From Hyphomonadaceae bacterium (GTDB lineage: Bacteria > Pseudomonadota > Alphaproteobacteria > Caulobacterales > Hyphomonadaceae): a DNA stretch of 64,000 bases. The position numbers were made by a program, and so were the translations under genes. Each line of letters opens with the position of its first letter. Positions within the stretch are counted from its first letter, which is position 1. Where the stretch lies: contig JADKDU010000027.1 in NCBI GenBank assembly GCA_016714495.1, positions 1-64,000 on the forward strand, given 5' to 3'. Of the stretch, positions 37,641 to 46,207 are shown piece after piece. The notes under the pieces are model-generated. The model was not told where the DNA came from and did not search any database. It saw only the letters and a list, made by a program, of their open reading frames with translations.

Positions 37641-37759
37641 GGCGTGCGTCCAGAGCTTGGGGGAATCTGTTGGGCGGGGAGGAAAGTTATCCTCCCTTTC
37701 GAGTGGCGGAATTGGAGAATGCCCTTCTTTCCGTGAAGCGGAGCAGAGTTGTGTTGGCG

Positions 37760-38200
37760 TCAACGCCTGTACTTGACGAAAGGCGTTGCCTTGGCGACCT
37801 GATCGTACAGTTTGCGGGCGGTGGTGTTGAACTCTTGTGTGAGCCAGTAGACCTGGTCGGCGCCGCGGGCGTCGGCGGCGGCGTAGACGGCTTTAATGAG
37901 GGCGCGGCCGACGCCCTGGCCGCGGGCTTCGGGGCTGGTGAAAAGATCCTCGAGATAGCAGCGCGGGCCAGCGGCCCATGTCGCCGGGTGGAAGAGGTAG
38001 TGGACGATGCCGAGCAGCTTGCCGTCTGGCGTTGCCGCACAGAAGCCGAGGATCGGGGCTTCGGGGTCCATCAGGCGCGACCAGGTGAGATCGGTGACTC
38101 CAGTGGGGATGCTGGCTTCGTAAAAGGTGAGGTAACCCTGCCAGAGTTTGTCCCAGTGAGGACGGTCGGCCGGGGCGAGGGGGCGGATCGTGACGGACAT
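37760..38200 (-). CDS. GNAT-family N-acetyltransferase
   Basis: This 146-residue GNAT protein has motif A with the acetyl-CoA loop ARGQGVGRALIKAVY at about residue 95 and ADQVYWLTQEFNTTARKLYDQV (motif B). It starts MSVTIRPLAPADRPHWDKLW. The substrate is unknown and may be an amino group on a small molecule or protein. It is on the minus strand, 57 bases downstream of the cytochrome c'-like gene. Confidence 0.87.
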   Translation of the reverse strand: MSVTIRPLAPADRPHWDKLWQGYLTFYEASIPTGVTDLTWSRLMDPEAPILGFCAATPDGKLLGIVHYLFHPATWAAGPRCYLEDLFTSPEARGQGVGRALIKAVYAAADARGADQVYWLTQEFNTTARKLYDQVAKATPFVKYRR

Positions 38201-38257
38201 CCCCGGATTGAAGGGGAGTTGGGTGTCAGGTCAAGCGCCTCCACGCGTCCTTGGGTC

Positions 38258-38809
38258 TCACTTCGATGGTGGATAGCTCGTCGATTTGTAGAGGCCCATC
38301 GAAGTAAGGCCTGGCTTGAATTTCTTGTGGCAGCTTTCGCAGGAGGCGACGAGCCTGTCTCCCGCATCGTTCAACGCCTGCACATTCTTGATCTGGGCGG
38401 CCTGCAACGCATCCATACCTGCAGCGCTCATCTCATCTGCGAACGTTTTCCATTCCGGATCAGCCACCCAATCGGCATCGTTGGGGCCGGCGCCCGCGAG
38501 CTGAATCAGCTTGCCGCTTACCGCCATCTGATAGGCGTTGTATTCTGCTTCACGCCAGCGAGCCTGGGTGCTTGGCGGGTCATAGGCGTCCAGCCACAAC
38601 GGCTCTGACGCGTGATCGACCAAGGATACCATCACGGCGTTGAGGCTTACTGGAAGTTTGAGTGCGGGAGTGGCGACGGCCGTTGGCGTGGACTCGACAA
38701 AGGCTGGTTGTGCGGCCGCAACGGGCTTTGCGGGAGAGCAGGCGAACATTGAAGCCGCCCCTAAGGTAATGATGACAAGCGAAACAGATGAACGCATGGC
38801 GATCCTCAT
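38258..38809 (-). CDS. Cytochrome c'-like haem lipoprotein
   Basis: The 183-residue protein has a signal peptide with a possible lipobox (AASMFACS), then a helical region and a C-terminal haem c site CESCHKKF. Cytochrome c' proteins are four-helix bundles that bind one haem near the C-terminus, often in nitric-oxide or electron handling. The C-terminal haem position fits. The ATG at 38809 or the one at 38797 could start the protein. Confidence 0.75.
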   Translation of the reverse strand: MRIAMRSSVSLVIITLGAASMFACSPAKPVAAAQPAFVESTPTAVATPALKLPVSLNAVMVSLVDHASEPLWLDAYDPPSTQARWREAEYNAYQMAVSGKLIQLAGAGPNDADWVADPEWKTFADEMSAAGMDALQAAQIKNVQALNDAGDRLVASCESCHKKFKPGLTSMGLYKSTSYPPSK

Positions 38810-39053
38810 TTGTTGATCGGCGGACGCGATGCTTCTGGAACACCCAGAGCCCTCAGCGCGCAGGCGGTGAGTATCGCATCGTTGCGGCGCGGGATCGGCC
38901 CGCTACCGTACACTTCCGGCACATAGCCGCTGCCGCCGGAGGCAACAGGAGTTGGCGCTGCGATCGCCGAGGGGTCGCCTGCGTCGCGCCGAACGAGGTC
39001 GAAACTGTCATAAGGCGAAAGGGGTTTGCCCAACACAAACCCGGAGAAATGAC

Positions 39054-39440
39054 ATGGCGCATGCCGCACTGACAAAAGAAGAGACTATCGACCTCGAGAA
39101 ATCCTACTGGGATGCAATGAAGCAGAAGGATGGAAGCAAAACGTCCAAGCTTTCGGCCAAGACCAGTCTCGTGACGGGCGCCAAGGGCGTCATGAGCATT
39201 CCCAAGAGCAAGATGGGCGCGATGACCGAGGAAGGGAAATGCACGCTGGAGTCCTACACGTTCAGCGATGTCGAGGTGTCGACGCCGACGCCGGACGTGG
39301 CGATCATCGTCTACAAGGTGAAGCAGAATGTGACGATGGACGGCAAGTCGCAGGACCTGCAGGCGGCGGACAGCTCGAACTGGGTGCGCGGGCCGGATGG
39401 TTGGGAGTGCCGCGCGCATACCGAGGCGTTCCTGAACTAG
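39054..39440 (+). CDS. Small NTF2-like (DUF4440/SnoaL) protein
   Basis: This 128-residue protein starts MAHAALTKEETIDLEKSYWDAMKQKDG and contains ESYTFSDVEVSTPTPDVAIIVYKVKQ and WECRAHTEAFLN, which resemble the cone-shaped NTF2/DUF4440 fold. GGAG lies 8 bases before the ATG. It may bind a small ligand, but no activity can be named. The following DUF429 gene is convergent. Confidence 0.75.
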   Translation: MAHAALTKEETIDLEKSYWDAMKQKDGSKTSKLSAKTSLVTGAKGVMSIPKSKMGAMTEEGKCTLESYTFSDVEVSTPTPDVAIIVYKVKQNVTMDGKSQDLQAADSSNWVRGPDGWECRAHTEAFLN

Positions 39441-39471
39441 ATAATTTGCGATGAGGAGATGTGGCAGGGCG

Positions 39472-40278
39472 CTATGCGTGAACCGCGATAGCGCCTTCTG
39501 CTTTCCAGTTGTCTGGCTTCGGAAGTTTGAGCGTGCGGTTGGCGGCGGCGCGGGCGCCGAAGGCGGCGAGGACGGCGTCGAGCGCATCGGCGGAGCGTAG
39601 CATTTCGCGACGATCGGCGGGGTCGATCATCAGATGCTTTTTTTCTTCCAGGTGCGTGACGATCTTCGCGCGCACCGGGCGGCCTTCATCGTCGGCGTAG
39701 TTGGCGTTGGGGAGACCCCACGCCTTGAGCTGTGCGGCGGGGAACGCTTCGACGAGCATGCCGTGCGCATCCTTCCACGGCCAGACAGGGCGCTGGGCTC
39801 GCGCGATCAGCGTAAGGCAGGCAGCGGCGAAGGGCGCGCCGGGGCGTGAACCGTTCCAGAGGGTGGAGCGCGTGGCGTTGTACTGACGCTCGGTGAGGCG
39901 GGTGGGTTTTGCGCTAGCGATGGGGGCATGGGCGGCAGCGTAGGCGACGAGGTCTGCGCCGCGCGGGAATGGACGGTCGTCGGCAGGGAGGAGTTGCGCT
40001 ATGTCCTTCAGGAGCTGGGCGTGGCCGCCAGGCGGCATGTGGGCTTCGGGCAGGCAAAAGGGCGCATCGATGGCGGCGGCGCGATAGCGACCCGCGTGGA
40101 GGAGGGCGACGAGGTTGTCGAACGGGTGGCTGTCGCCGTCGAGCTTCTGGACGGGGCGGAGGTCGGCGAGGCGGGGGCCTTCGAGGGAGGCGATCCACAC
40201 GGTGGGTTTTGCGCAGACGGGGCGCCAGGGGCCTGCGCCGCCGGAGAAGTCGATGCCGAGGAATCGCGCGTCGGTCAT
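39472..40278 (-). CDS. DUF429-family protein (RNase H-like)
   Basis: The 268-residue protein fits the DUF429 family. The N-terminus has FLGIDFSGGAGPWRP (first Asp), the middle YRAAAIDAPFCLP (second Asp) and the end LRSADALDAVLAAFGARAA. These acidic positions suggest an RNase H-like nuclease fold, but function is not established. It diverges from the TetR gene. Confidence 0.8.
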   Translation of the reverse strand: MTDARFLGIDFSGGAGPWRPVCAKPTVWIASLEGPRLADLRPVQKLDGDSHPFDNLVALLHAGRYRAAAIDAPFCLPEAHMPPGGHAQLLKDIAQLLPADDRPFPRGADLVAYAAAHAPIASAKPTRLTERQYNATRSTLWNGSRPGAPFAAACLTLIARAQRPVWPWKDAHGMLVEAFPAAQLKAWGLPNANYADDEGRPVRAKIVTHLEEKKHLMIDPADRREMLRSADALDAVLAAFGARAAANRTLKLPKPDNWKAEGAIAVHA

Positions 40279-40436
40279 GAGCTAACGGTGACAGTTCGTC
40301 TGGCGGAGTCCACCGATGCTGGGATGCGACGGATGGAGCCGGGCGGCTCGTTAATCTTGACAGGGCGGGGCATTGCGGGCGCTTTGGGTCGGATGAACAC
40401 ACCGACAACCCCGGCGCGGCGACGCGCGAGAAGCTG

Positions 40437-40970
40437 ATGCAGGCGGCGGCGCGGATTGTTGCGCGCGACGGCCTTGCGGCGGCGACGACGGCAGCGATTG
40501 CGGCTGAGGCTGGCGTGGCCGAGGGCACGCTGTATCGGCATTTCGAGAGCAAGGACGACCTGCTGATCGCAGCCTATCGCCAGATGAAGCAGGTGGTGTT
40601 CCTGAATGCCGGCGAGGGGCTGGACACGGGGCTTGCGCCGCCGGAGCGGCTGAAGCGGACGTGGAAGGCGATATATCTCGCCTATCGCGCCAACAAGGAT
40701 GCGTTCGCATTCGGGCAACGGTTCGCGGAGTCGGCGCTAGCGGAGCGCGAGGGCAGCGAGGCCGGGCGCGCGGTGGCGCGAATGGTCACGGACCTGCGCC
40801 GGGCGGGCATCGCCTCGGGCGACTTCAAGAACCTGCCGCAGGATCTACTGGGCAGCTTGTTCATGGCGCCGATCAGCTACCTGCTGAAGGCGGAGCTGAA
40901 AGGCCGCAAGTGGACAGATGCGGAGCTCGATGCCGCTGCGGATAGCGTGTTGGCGGGTTGGGTGAAGTAG
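40437..40970 (+). CDS. TetR/AcrR-family transcriptional regulator
   Basis: This 177-residue regulator has the N-terminal helix-turn-helix TTAAIAAEAGVAEGTLYRHFESKDDLL followed by a helical ligand-binding domain. The ATG at 40437 starts at the DNA-binding domain; the coding frame extends upstream (REKL) with no clear start, so a few residues may be missing. The downstream quinone reductase is convergent and probably not its direct target. Confidence 0.87.
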   Translation: MQAAARIVARDGLAAATTAAIAAEAGVAEGTLYRHFESKDDLLIAAYRQMKQVVFLNAGEGLDTGLAPPERLKRTWKAIYLAYRANKDAFAFGQRFAESALAEREGSEAGRAVARMVTDLRRAGIASGDFKNLPQDLLGSLFMAPISYLLKAELKGRKWTDAELDAAADSVLAGWVK

Positions 40971-40974
40971 AGAC

Positions 40975-41958
40975 TCACGGTTTCAGCACGACCTTCCCGA
41001 CGAGTCTGCGATCGCGCATCAGTTCGAAGGCTTCGCGCCAATTCTCGAGAGGAAGTTCGGCGAACACGGTTGGGCGTGTGACGCCTTCGGCGGCCCAGCG
41101 CCAGATTTCGTCGCGGATGATGCGGCCTCTCTCCGGGAGCTGGCGGCTGTATTCGCCGGCGCGGACGCCGATGACCGAGAAACCTTTAATCAGCGGAAGG
41201 TTGGTCTTGACGCTGGCGATGCGGCCGCCGGCGAAGCCGATGACGAGCAGGCGGCCGTTGAAGGCGATGCAGCGCGTGGATTCGTCGAAGATGTCGCCGC
41301 CAACGGTGTCGACGATGACGTCTGCGCCTTTGCCGTTGGTAAGGGCTTTGACTTGATCGCGGAAGGCGTCGCCGGGTTTGGGGCCGAGGACGATGACGTG
41401 GTGTGCGCCGGCGAGGCGGAGCGCCTGAACCTTCTGTTCGGAGGCGGTGGTGGCGATAACGGTTGCGCCGAGTATGCGGCCGACATCGATGCTGGCCATT
41501 CCGACGCCGCCAGACGCCCCATGGACGAGGAGGGTCTCGCCCGCCTGTAGTTGGCCGCGTTCGACCAGCGAGACGTACGCCGTGGTGTAGGCGGCAGGGT
41601 AGGCGGCGGCGTGCGGGGCGCTTATTGCACCGGGGACGGGGTGGAGCGCGCTCGCAGACCTGATGGCGTATTCGGCAAACGCGCCGGTCTTCGTGCCGCC
41701 GGCGACGCGCTGGCCGGGCTGCATGGCGACGCCGGAGCCTACGGCGTCGACCGTACCGGCGAGGTCCATTCCCACAGTGAAGGGCGGGGTGGGTTTGAAC
41801 TGGTACCCGCCCCGGAGCATCAGGAGGTCCGGGAAGTTTAGACTGGCGGCCTCGACGCGGACGCGGACCTCGCCATCGCCGGGTTCGGGCAACGGCAGGT
41901 CCTTGAGGGCGATTCGGGAGAAATCCTCCGCCAATCCCTCGCATACGACTGCTCGCAT
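40975..41958 (-). CDS. NADPH:quinone oxidoreductase (zeta-crystallin type)
   Basis: The 327-residue medium-chain dehydrogenase/reductase has an N-terminal GroES-like domain (FPDLLMLRGGYQ, VGMDLAGTVDAVGSGV) and a nucleotide site (LVHGASGGVGMASIDVGRIL). No catalytic zinc cysteine set is visible, which is typical of quinone oxidoreductases. The ATG at 41958 was preferred. It may handle electrophilic quinones or enoyl compounds. Confidence 0.85.
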   Translation of the reverse strand: MRAVVCEGLAEDFSRIALKDLPLPEPGDGEVRVRVEAASLNFPDLLMLRGGYQFKPTPPFTVGMDLAGTVDAVGSGVAMQPGQRVAGGTKTGAFAEYAIRSASALHPVPGAISAPHAAAYPAAYTTAYVSLVERGQLQAGETLLVHGASGGVGMASIDVGRILGATVIATTASEQKVQALRLAGAHHVIVLGPKPGDAFRDQVKALTNGKGADVIVDTVGGDIFDESTRCIAFNGRLLVIGFAGGRIASVKTNLPLIKGFSVIGVRAGEYSRQLPERGRIIRDEIWRWAAEGVTRPTVFAELPLENWREAFELMRDRRLVGKVVLKP

Positions 41959-42171
41959 CTGCCCGCTCCCTAGTCGGTTTTGCACGCTGCACTGGTAGTC
42001 ATGCGGCGTCACGCTGCCCTTACGGAAGGTTCATGCCCCGGACAATTGACGTGAGTGCGATGCAGCATATTCTGTTCGCAACTGCACAAGAACGACGAAT
42101 CGTGCAGAGGGAAACGCTCCAGGGTCGTTGAGTTCGCAAACGTTCAAACGACAACCCGGAGAACTAACATC

Positions 42172-42474
42172 ATGAGACACATGGTTATTTCGACCGCCAT
42201 CGCCATGTCGGCCGCAGCTGCGTACGCCGACCCGGTCACTGTCATGACGCCCAAGCCGGGCGCGTCTGCAGACGAGCTGGCAGCCTATGTCGACAATCTC
42301 GACAAGGCCGTAAAATCGGTCTGCAAGGACAACATTCGGTTGGCCAGAAGCATCGGCTTCGTCAGCTATTCGGCGTGCCTGAAGGAGACGCGAATTGGGG
42401 TCAGCAAGCAGGATCCGACAGGCCTCTACGCTGCCACCAAATTGACGGCGCCCATGACCCTCGCGGCCAAGTAA
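42172..42474 (+). CDS. UrcA-family secreted protein 1
   Basis: This 100-residue exported protein has a signal peptide MRHMVISTAIAMSAAAAYA and a small mature part with two cysteines (SVCKDN and YSACLKE) spaced as in the UrcA family of alphaproteobacterial periplasmic proteins. The function of UrcA proteins is unknown. The ribosome-binding site is CGGAGAAC. A good terminator follows. A second UrcA gene lies 223 bases later. Confidence 0.75.
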   Translation: MRHMVISTAIAMSAAAAYADPVTVMTPKPGASADELAAYVDNLDKAVKSVCKDNIRLARSIGFVSYSACLKETRIGVSKQDPTGLYAATKLTAPMTLAAK

Positions 42475-42500
42475 GCTCGCACATATCGCGGTGACGCCAG

Positions 42501-42530
42501 ACGCCCGGAGCAACGCTCCGGGCGTTTTGT
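42501..42530 (+). terminator. Intrinsic terminator after UrcA 1
   Basis: An 11-base-pair stem (ACGCCCGGAGC / GCTCCGGGCGT) with a 3-base loop is followed by TTTTGTTG. This is a strong intrinsic terminator between the two UrcA genes. Confidence 0.88.
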
Positions 42531-42696
42531 TGTGTCTGGCAGATCGTTCGTAGTGAATGCCCCGATCTTGCCACATTTGGCCCATTGACGAGACATATTG
42601 TTTGTCGATAAAAGTGTATCGACTTTCGAGATGGTGGTCAGGCATCTCCCGGAAGGATCGACGAGAAAAATAACCGTGTCCAATCGGAGAAAAACT

Positions 42697-43044
42697 ATGA
42701 CATCGACCTCCAAAACAGCCCTGATCGCCACCATCGCCATCACGAGCGCCTTCGCAGCCGGCTTCGCGACCGGCCCGGCTTCGGCCCAGACCGAAACCTA
42801 TCGCGGCCCATTCGAATTCGAATTCAAGTACGACGCCGCCGAATTCGGCAGCGTGGAAAGCGCGCAGAACCTGCTGGCTCGTCTGCGCTCTGTCGTGGCG
42901 GCCTATTGCGGCGACGCGCCGACCTTGTCGCCGGAAGAGCGCTTCACCGCCAGAAAATGCGTCAAACGCACCATGCGCGCATCGGTCGAGAAATTCGGCA
43001 ACGCCACCGTCGCTCAGGCCTTCCAAACGCGCGCTGACGGCTGA
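42697..43044 (+). CDS. UrcA-family secreted protein 2
   Basis: This 115-residue exported protein has a signal peptide (MTSTSKTALIATIAITSAFAAGF) ending near ASAQ. The mature part, with YDAAEFGSVESAQNLLARL and the cysteines of AAYCGDAP and TARKCVKRTM, fits the UrcA pattern. It starts behind CGGAGAAA. It is a separate transcription unit, because terminators lie before and after it. Function unknown. Confidence 0.72.
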   Translation: MTSTSKTALIATIAITSAFAAGFATGPASAQTETYRGPFEFEFKYDAAEFGSVESAQNLLARLRSVVAAYCGDAPTLSPEERFTARKCVKRTMRASVEKFGNATVAQAFQTRADG

Positions 43045-43070
43045 TCCCAAGTTACCGAAAGCGTGCGTGG

Positions 43071-43110
43071 GGCCGGACCTTTCCGACGGGGTCCGGCCTC
43101 TCCCTTTTTT
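43071..43110 (+). terminator. Intrinsic terminator after UrcA 2
   Basis: GGCCGGACC and GGTCCGGCC pair over 9 bases with a 10-base loop, followed by TCTCCCTTTTTT. A convincing terminator. Confidence 0.85.
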
Positions 43111-43289
43111 GGAGGCCTATACTCTCTCTCCCCTCCGTCTTGCGGGCCCACCTCCCGCGATCCGGACGGCGCTGTGGGAGTCGGCAGGAGAGACCGCCTT
43201 GCCGACGCCACCAGGACGCAACGCCTCAACCGGACGCCCGCATCGTGGACTCCAGCCGATGCGGGCGGGCGGGGAGATGGGCCTGCAGA

Positions 43290-44351
43290 TCAGGGCTTGG
43301 CCAGGTCCGACACGTGCGTTGCCCCTGCCGCGTCCATCATCGCGACGAGGTCGCGCTTGATGCGTTGGACAAGGCTCGGACCTTCATAGACCAGCGCCGA
43401 ATAGAGCTGCACAGCCTGCGCGCCGGCGCGGAGTTTGGCGAGGACATCTTCGGCGGAGGCGATGCCGCCGGCGCCGATGAGGTCGAACTGGTCGCCGATT
43501 TCTGATTTGAACGCGGCGAGCGCGGCGGTCGATTTTTCCAGCAGGGGCGCGCCTGACAGGCCGCCAATTTCAGCCTTGTGCTTCGAGACGAGGGTCTCGG
43601 GGCGGTCGATCGTGGTGTTCGAGACGATCAGGCCGGAGAGCCAGTCCTGCGCCTTCACCACGTCTGCGATGCCGGAGATGGCCTTGTCGTCGAGGTCGGG
43701 CGCCACTTTCAGGAAAACGGGGCGATTCTTCACGGCGGCGTCCATCTCGCGGGCGGCGACGCCGATGCGGCCGAGCAATTCCTCGAGTGCGCTGCGATCC
43801 TGCAGGCCGCGCAGGCCGGGCGTGTTCGGGGACGAGATGTTGATCGTGATGTAGCTTGAATACGGCCAGACAGCTTTCACGCCGGCGACATAGTCGGCGA
43901 CGCGATCTTCCGAATCCTTGTTGGCGCCGACATTGGCGCCGATGACGCCGATCGAGCGCGGCGCGCCCGAGAGGCGCCGGACGAACATGCCGATGCCTTC
44001 GTTGTTGAAGCCCATTCGGTTGATCACCGCGCGGTCTGCATCGAGGCGGAAGAGGCGCGGGCGCGGATTGCCGGCCTGCGGGCGCGGCGTGACGGTGCCG
44101 CATTCGACGAAGCCGAAGCCGAAGGCGAGCATCTGGGCGAAGACTTCGGCGTTCTTGTCGAAGCCGGCGGCGAGGCCGATCGGGTTGGGCAGTTTGAGGC
44201 CCGACTTGCGCAGCGTGACCGCAAGGCGCGGATCGTCGAGTTGCGACGCGGGCTTGGCGAGGCCGGTTTTCAGGGCGTCGATGGTGAAGCGATGGGCGCT
44301 CTCGGCTGGGAGTAGGCGGACGGCGCGGCTGGCTATGTCGTAGATGCTCAC
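43290..44351 (-). CDS. pyrD: Dihydroorotate dehydrogenase (quinone), class 2
   Basis: PyrD is the membrane-linked FMN enzyme that oxidises dihydroorotate to orotate in pyrimidine synthesis with ubiquinone. The 353-residue product has AAGFDKNAEVFAQM, ITINISSPNTPGLRGLQ (catalytic Ser), GLIVSNTTIDRPETL, LIGAGGIASAEDVLAKL and VQLYSALVYEGP. An N-terminal helix for membrane contact (residues 1-15) marks class 2. DUF952 lies upstream with a 4-base overlap, suggesting co-transcription. Confidence 0.94.
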   Translation of the reverse strand: MSIYDIASRAVRLLPAESAHRFTIDALKTGLAKPASQLDDPRLAVTLRKSGLKLPNPIGLAAGFDKNAEVFAQMLAFGFGFVECGTVTPRPQAGNPRPRLFRLDADRAVINRMGFNNEGIGMFVRRLSGAPRSIGVIGANVGANKDSEDRVADYVAGVKAVWPYSSYITINISSPNTPGLRGLQDRSALEELLGRIGVAAREMDAAVKNRPVFLKVAPDLDDKAISGIADVVKAQDWLSGLIVSNTTIDRPETLVSKHKAEIGGLSGAPLLEKSTAALAAFKSEIGDQFDLIGAGGIASAEDVLAKLRAGAQAVQLYSALVYEGPSLVQRIKRDLVAMMDAAGATHVSDLAKP

Positions 44352-44734
44352 GGGGCGGGGCCCGGTTTGCTCTCAGGTTCGGGCTGGCGAAGCACGAAAT
44401 CCGGGGCGAGCGGTACGCCCTCGGCATCGAATTCGTCGAGCGGCCAGATCGAGCTGATATTGTACTCGCGCACAGTGGTATAGACGTGCGGGAAATAGTC
44501 GCCGCCGCGAGATTTCTCCCATTTCAGGTCTGGCCCGAAATCATTGCTGTCGACTGATACGAGGACGCAGCCGGTCTGGCCCTTAAACCATTTGGCCAGC
44601 GTTTCCTGGACCTGTTTCGAGGTCGAGAAATGGACATAGCCGTCAGCGATGTCGACGGGCGCCTCCATGGCATGGCCGTCCTCGACCGCTGCGAGCTGTT
44701 CTGCCGTGAGAATTTTGTAAATCATGCGACCCAT
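44348..44734 (-). CDS. DUF952-family protein
   Basis: The 128-residue protein has the DUF952 pattern: YKILTAEQLAAVEDG, ADGYVHFSTSKQVQETLAKWF and VLVSVDSNDFGPDLKWE. Members are small and uncharacterised. It overlaps pyrD by 4 bases. The start could be the ATG at 44734 or three codons later at 44725. The first five residues fall under the queC leader hairpin. Confidence 0.82.
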   Translation of the reverse strand: MGRMIYKILTAEQLAAVEDGHAMEAPVDIADGYVHFSTSKQVQETLAKWFKGQTGCVLVSVDSNDFGPDLKWEKSRGGDYFPHVYTTVREYNISSIWPLDEFDAEGVPLAPDFVLRQPEPESKPGPAP

Positions 44735-44748
44735 CGTGCGGTGGGTTT

Positions 44749-44814
44749 TGCGATGGTTGGCGGCAGGTGGCAAGCGGGTCGGCCTTGACCCATGGGGGAT
44801 GCGGCGCCATCGCA
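44749..44814 (+). promoter_or_regulatory. Candidate structured leader of queC
   Basis: TGCGATGG (44749-44756) pairs with CCATCGCA (44807-44814), enclosing a second stem GGGTC/GACCC. The closing stem ends beside the queC ribosome-binding site. It could be a fortuitous match in the intergenic region or a regulatory RNA. It does not show the PreQ1 riboswitch consensus. Confidence 0.35.
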
Positions 44815-44819
44815 CAGGA

Positions 44820-45521
44820 ATGACCATCACATCCGCTCTCGTGCTGTTTTCCGGCGGGCAGGATTCCGCTGTCTGCCTCGCCTGGGCGCTACGGCGCTTC
44901 GAGCGCGTTGAGACGATCGGGTTCGATTACCGGCAGCGGCATTCGGTGGAGCTGCGGTGCCGGACGGTATTTCTGGCGAAGCTGCGCGAGGCGTTTCCGG
45001 GGTGGGCGGCGCGGTTGGGCGAGGATCACCTGATCGATCTCGGCGTGTTGGGTGAGGTGTCGGATACGGCGCTAACGCGCGAGCAGGAGATCGGGTTTGC
45101 GGCGAGCGGGTTGCCGAGCACGTTCGTGCCGGGGCGCAATCTGGTGTTCCTGACGTTTGCGGGGGCGGTGGCTTATCGGCGCGGCCTTAGGGCGCTCGTT
45201 GGCGGAATGTGCGAGACGGATTTCTCGGGATATCCTGACTGCCGGCGTGACACGATCGATGCGACGTCGACCATGCTGACGCTGGGGCTAGACCGGCCGA
45301 CGCCGATCGAGACGCCGCTGATGTATCTCGACAAGGCGCAGACATGGGCGCTGGGCGATGAGCTGGGTGGGACGAGGTTGGTCGATCTGATCGTGGAAGA
45401 GACCCACACCTGCTATCTTGGCGATCGGACACATCAGCATGCGTGGGGCTATGGATGCGGGACATGCCCGGCGTGCGAATTACGCGGGCGGGGCTGGGAG
45501 ACGTGGCGGGGTGTGCGGTGA
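44820..45521 (+). CDS. queC: 7-cyano-7-deazaguanine synthase QueC
   Basis: QueC converts CDG to preQ0 with ATP and ammonia, a step of queuosine synthesis. The 233-residue product has the PP-loop LFSGGQDSAVCLAWAL near residue 12 and a zinc site GYGCGTCPACELR near the C-terminus (Cys-x2-Cys-x2-Cys). The start ATG at 44820 follows CAGGAA. Its stop overlaps the queE start by two bases, so the two genes are co-translated. Confidence 0.93.
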   Translation: MTITSALVLFSGGQDSAVCLAWALRRFERVETIGFDYRQRHSVELRCRTVFLAKLREAFPGWAARLGEDHLIDLGVLGEVSDTALTREQEIGFAASGLPSTFVPGRNLVFLTFAGAVAYRRGLRALVGGMCETDFSGYPDCRRDTIDATSTMLTLGLDRPTPIETPLMYLDKAQTWALGDELGGTRLVDLIVEETHTCYLGDRTHQHAWGYGCGTCPACELRGRGWETWRGVR

Positions 45522-46150
45522 CCTACTCCGTCAAGGAATGCTTCTATACGCTGCAGGGCGAGGGTGTGCAGACGGGGCGGGCGGCGGTGTTTCTGCGCTT
45601 TGCGGGATGCAATCTGTGGAGCGGGCTGGAGCGAGATCGCGCGCATGCGGTGTGCAAGTTCTGCGATACGGACTTTGTTGGCGTGGATGGCGATGGCGGC
45701 GGCAAATTCGCGACGCCTTGGGCTATGGCGGAGCATGTGGCGGCGCGGTGGAGGGGTGAGGCGGGGAAGCCTTACGTCGTGTGCACGGGTGGCGAGCCGC
45801 TGCTGCAGCTGGATGACGAGCTGATCGCGGCGCTACAGTCGCGCGGGTTCGAGGTTGCGGTCGAGACGAACGGGACTGTGGCGGCGCCGAAGTTGCTCGA
45901 CTGGGTGTGCGTGTCGCCGAAGTCGACGGCGGAGCTGAAGCAGGTTTCGGGTGATGAGCTGAAGCTCGTGTACCCGCAGGCGGATGCGATGCCGGAGCGG
46001 TTTGCGGGGCTGGCGTTTCGCAACTTCTTCCTGCAGCCGATGGATGGGCCGGCACGCGAGGCGAACACGGCGTCGTGCATCGCTTACTGTCTTGAACATC
46101 CGCAATGGCGGTTGAGTTTGCAAACGCACAAGGTGACGGGAATTCCGTGA
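45518..46150 (+). CDS. queE: 7-carboxy-7-deazaguanine synthase QueE
   Basis: This 210-residue radical-SAM enzyme makes CDG from CPH4. It carries the QueE cluster motif in the CX14CX2C form (CNLWSG...VCKFCDTDF), a variant of the usual CX3CX2C. TGGEPLLQLDDELI and ETNGTVAAPKLLDWVCVSPK also fit. The start is GTG 45518, overlapping the queC stop. No queD was seen nearby. A convergent terminator separates it from the next gene. Confidence 0.93.
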   Translation: MTYSVKECFYTLQGEGVQTGRAAVFLRFAGCNLWSGLERDRAHAVCKFCDTDFVGVDGDGGGKFATPWAMAEHVAARWRGEAGKPYVVCTGGEPLLQLDDELIAALQSRGFEVAVETNGTVAAPKLLDWVCVSPKSTAELKQVSGDELKLVYPQADAMPERFAGLAFRNFFLQPMDGPAREANTASCIAYCLEHPQWRLSLQTHKVTGIP

Positions 46151-46159
46151 CCTCAGACA

Positions 46160-46190
46160 AAAACGCCGCCCGTTTCGGGGCGGCGTTTTC
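46160..46190. terminator. Bidirectional terminator between queE and a secreted protein
   Basis: ACGCCGCCC and GGGCGGCGT form a 9-base-pair stem with AAAA to the left and TTTT to the right, so it can stop transcription of queE and of the convergent gene at 46208. Confidence 0.85.
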
Positions 46191-46207
46191 GATTCGTGTC
46201 GGGCGAT

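Noticed and set aside
44749..44814. PreQ1 riboswitch before queC
   Set aside because: The A-rich tail and conserved loop of PreQ1 aptamers are not present.
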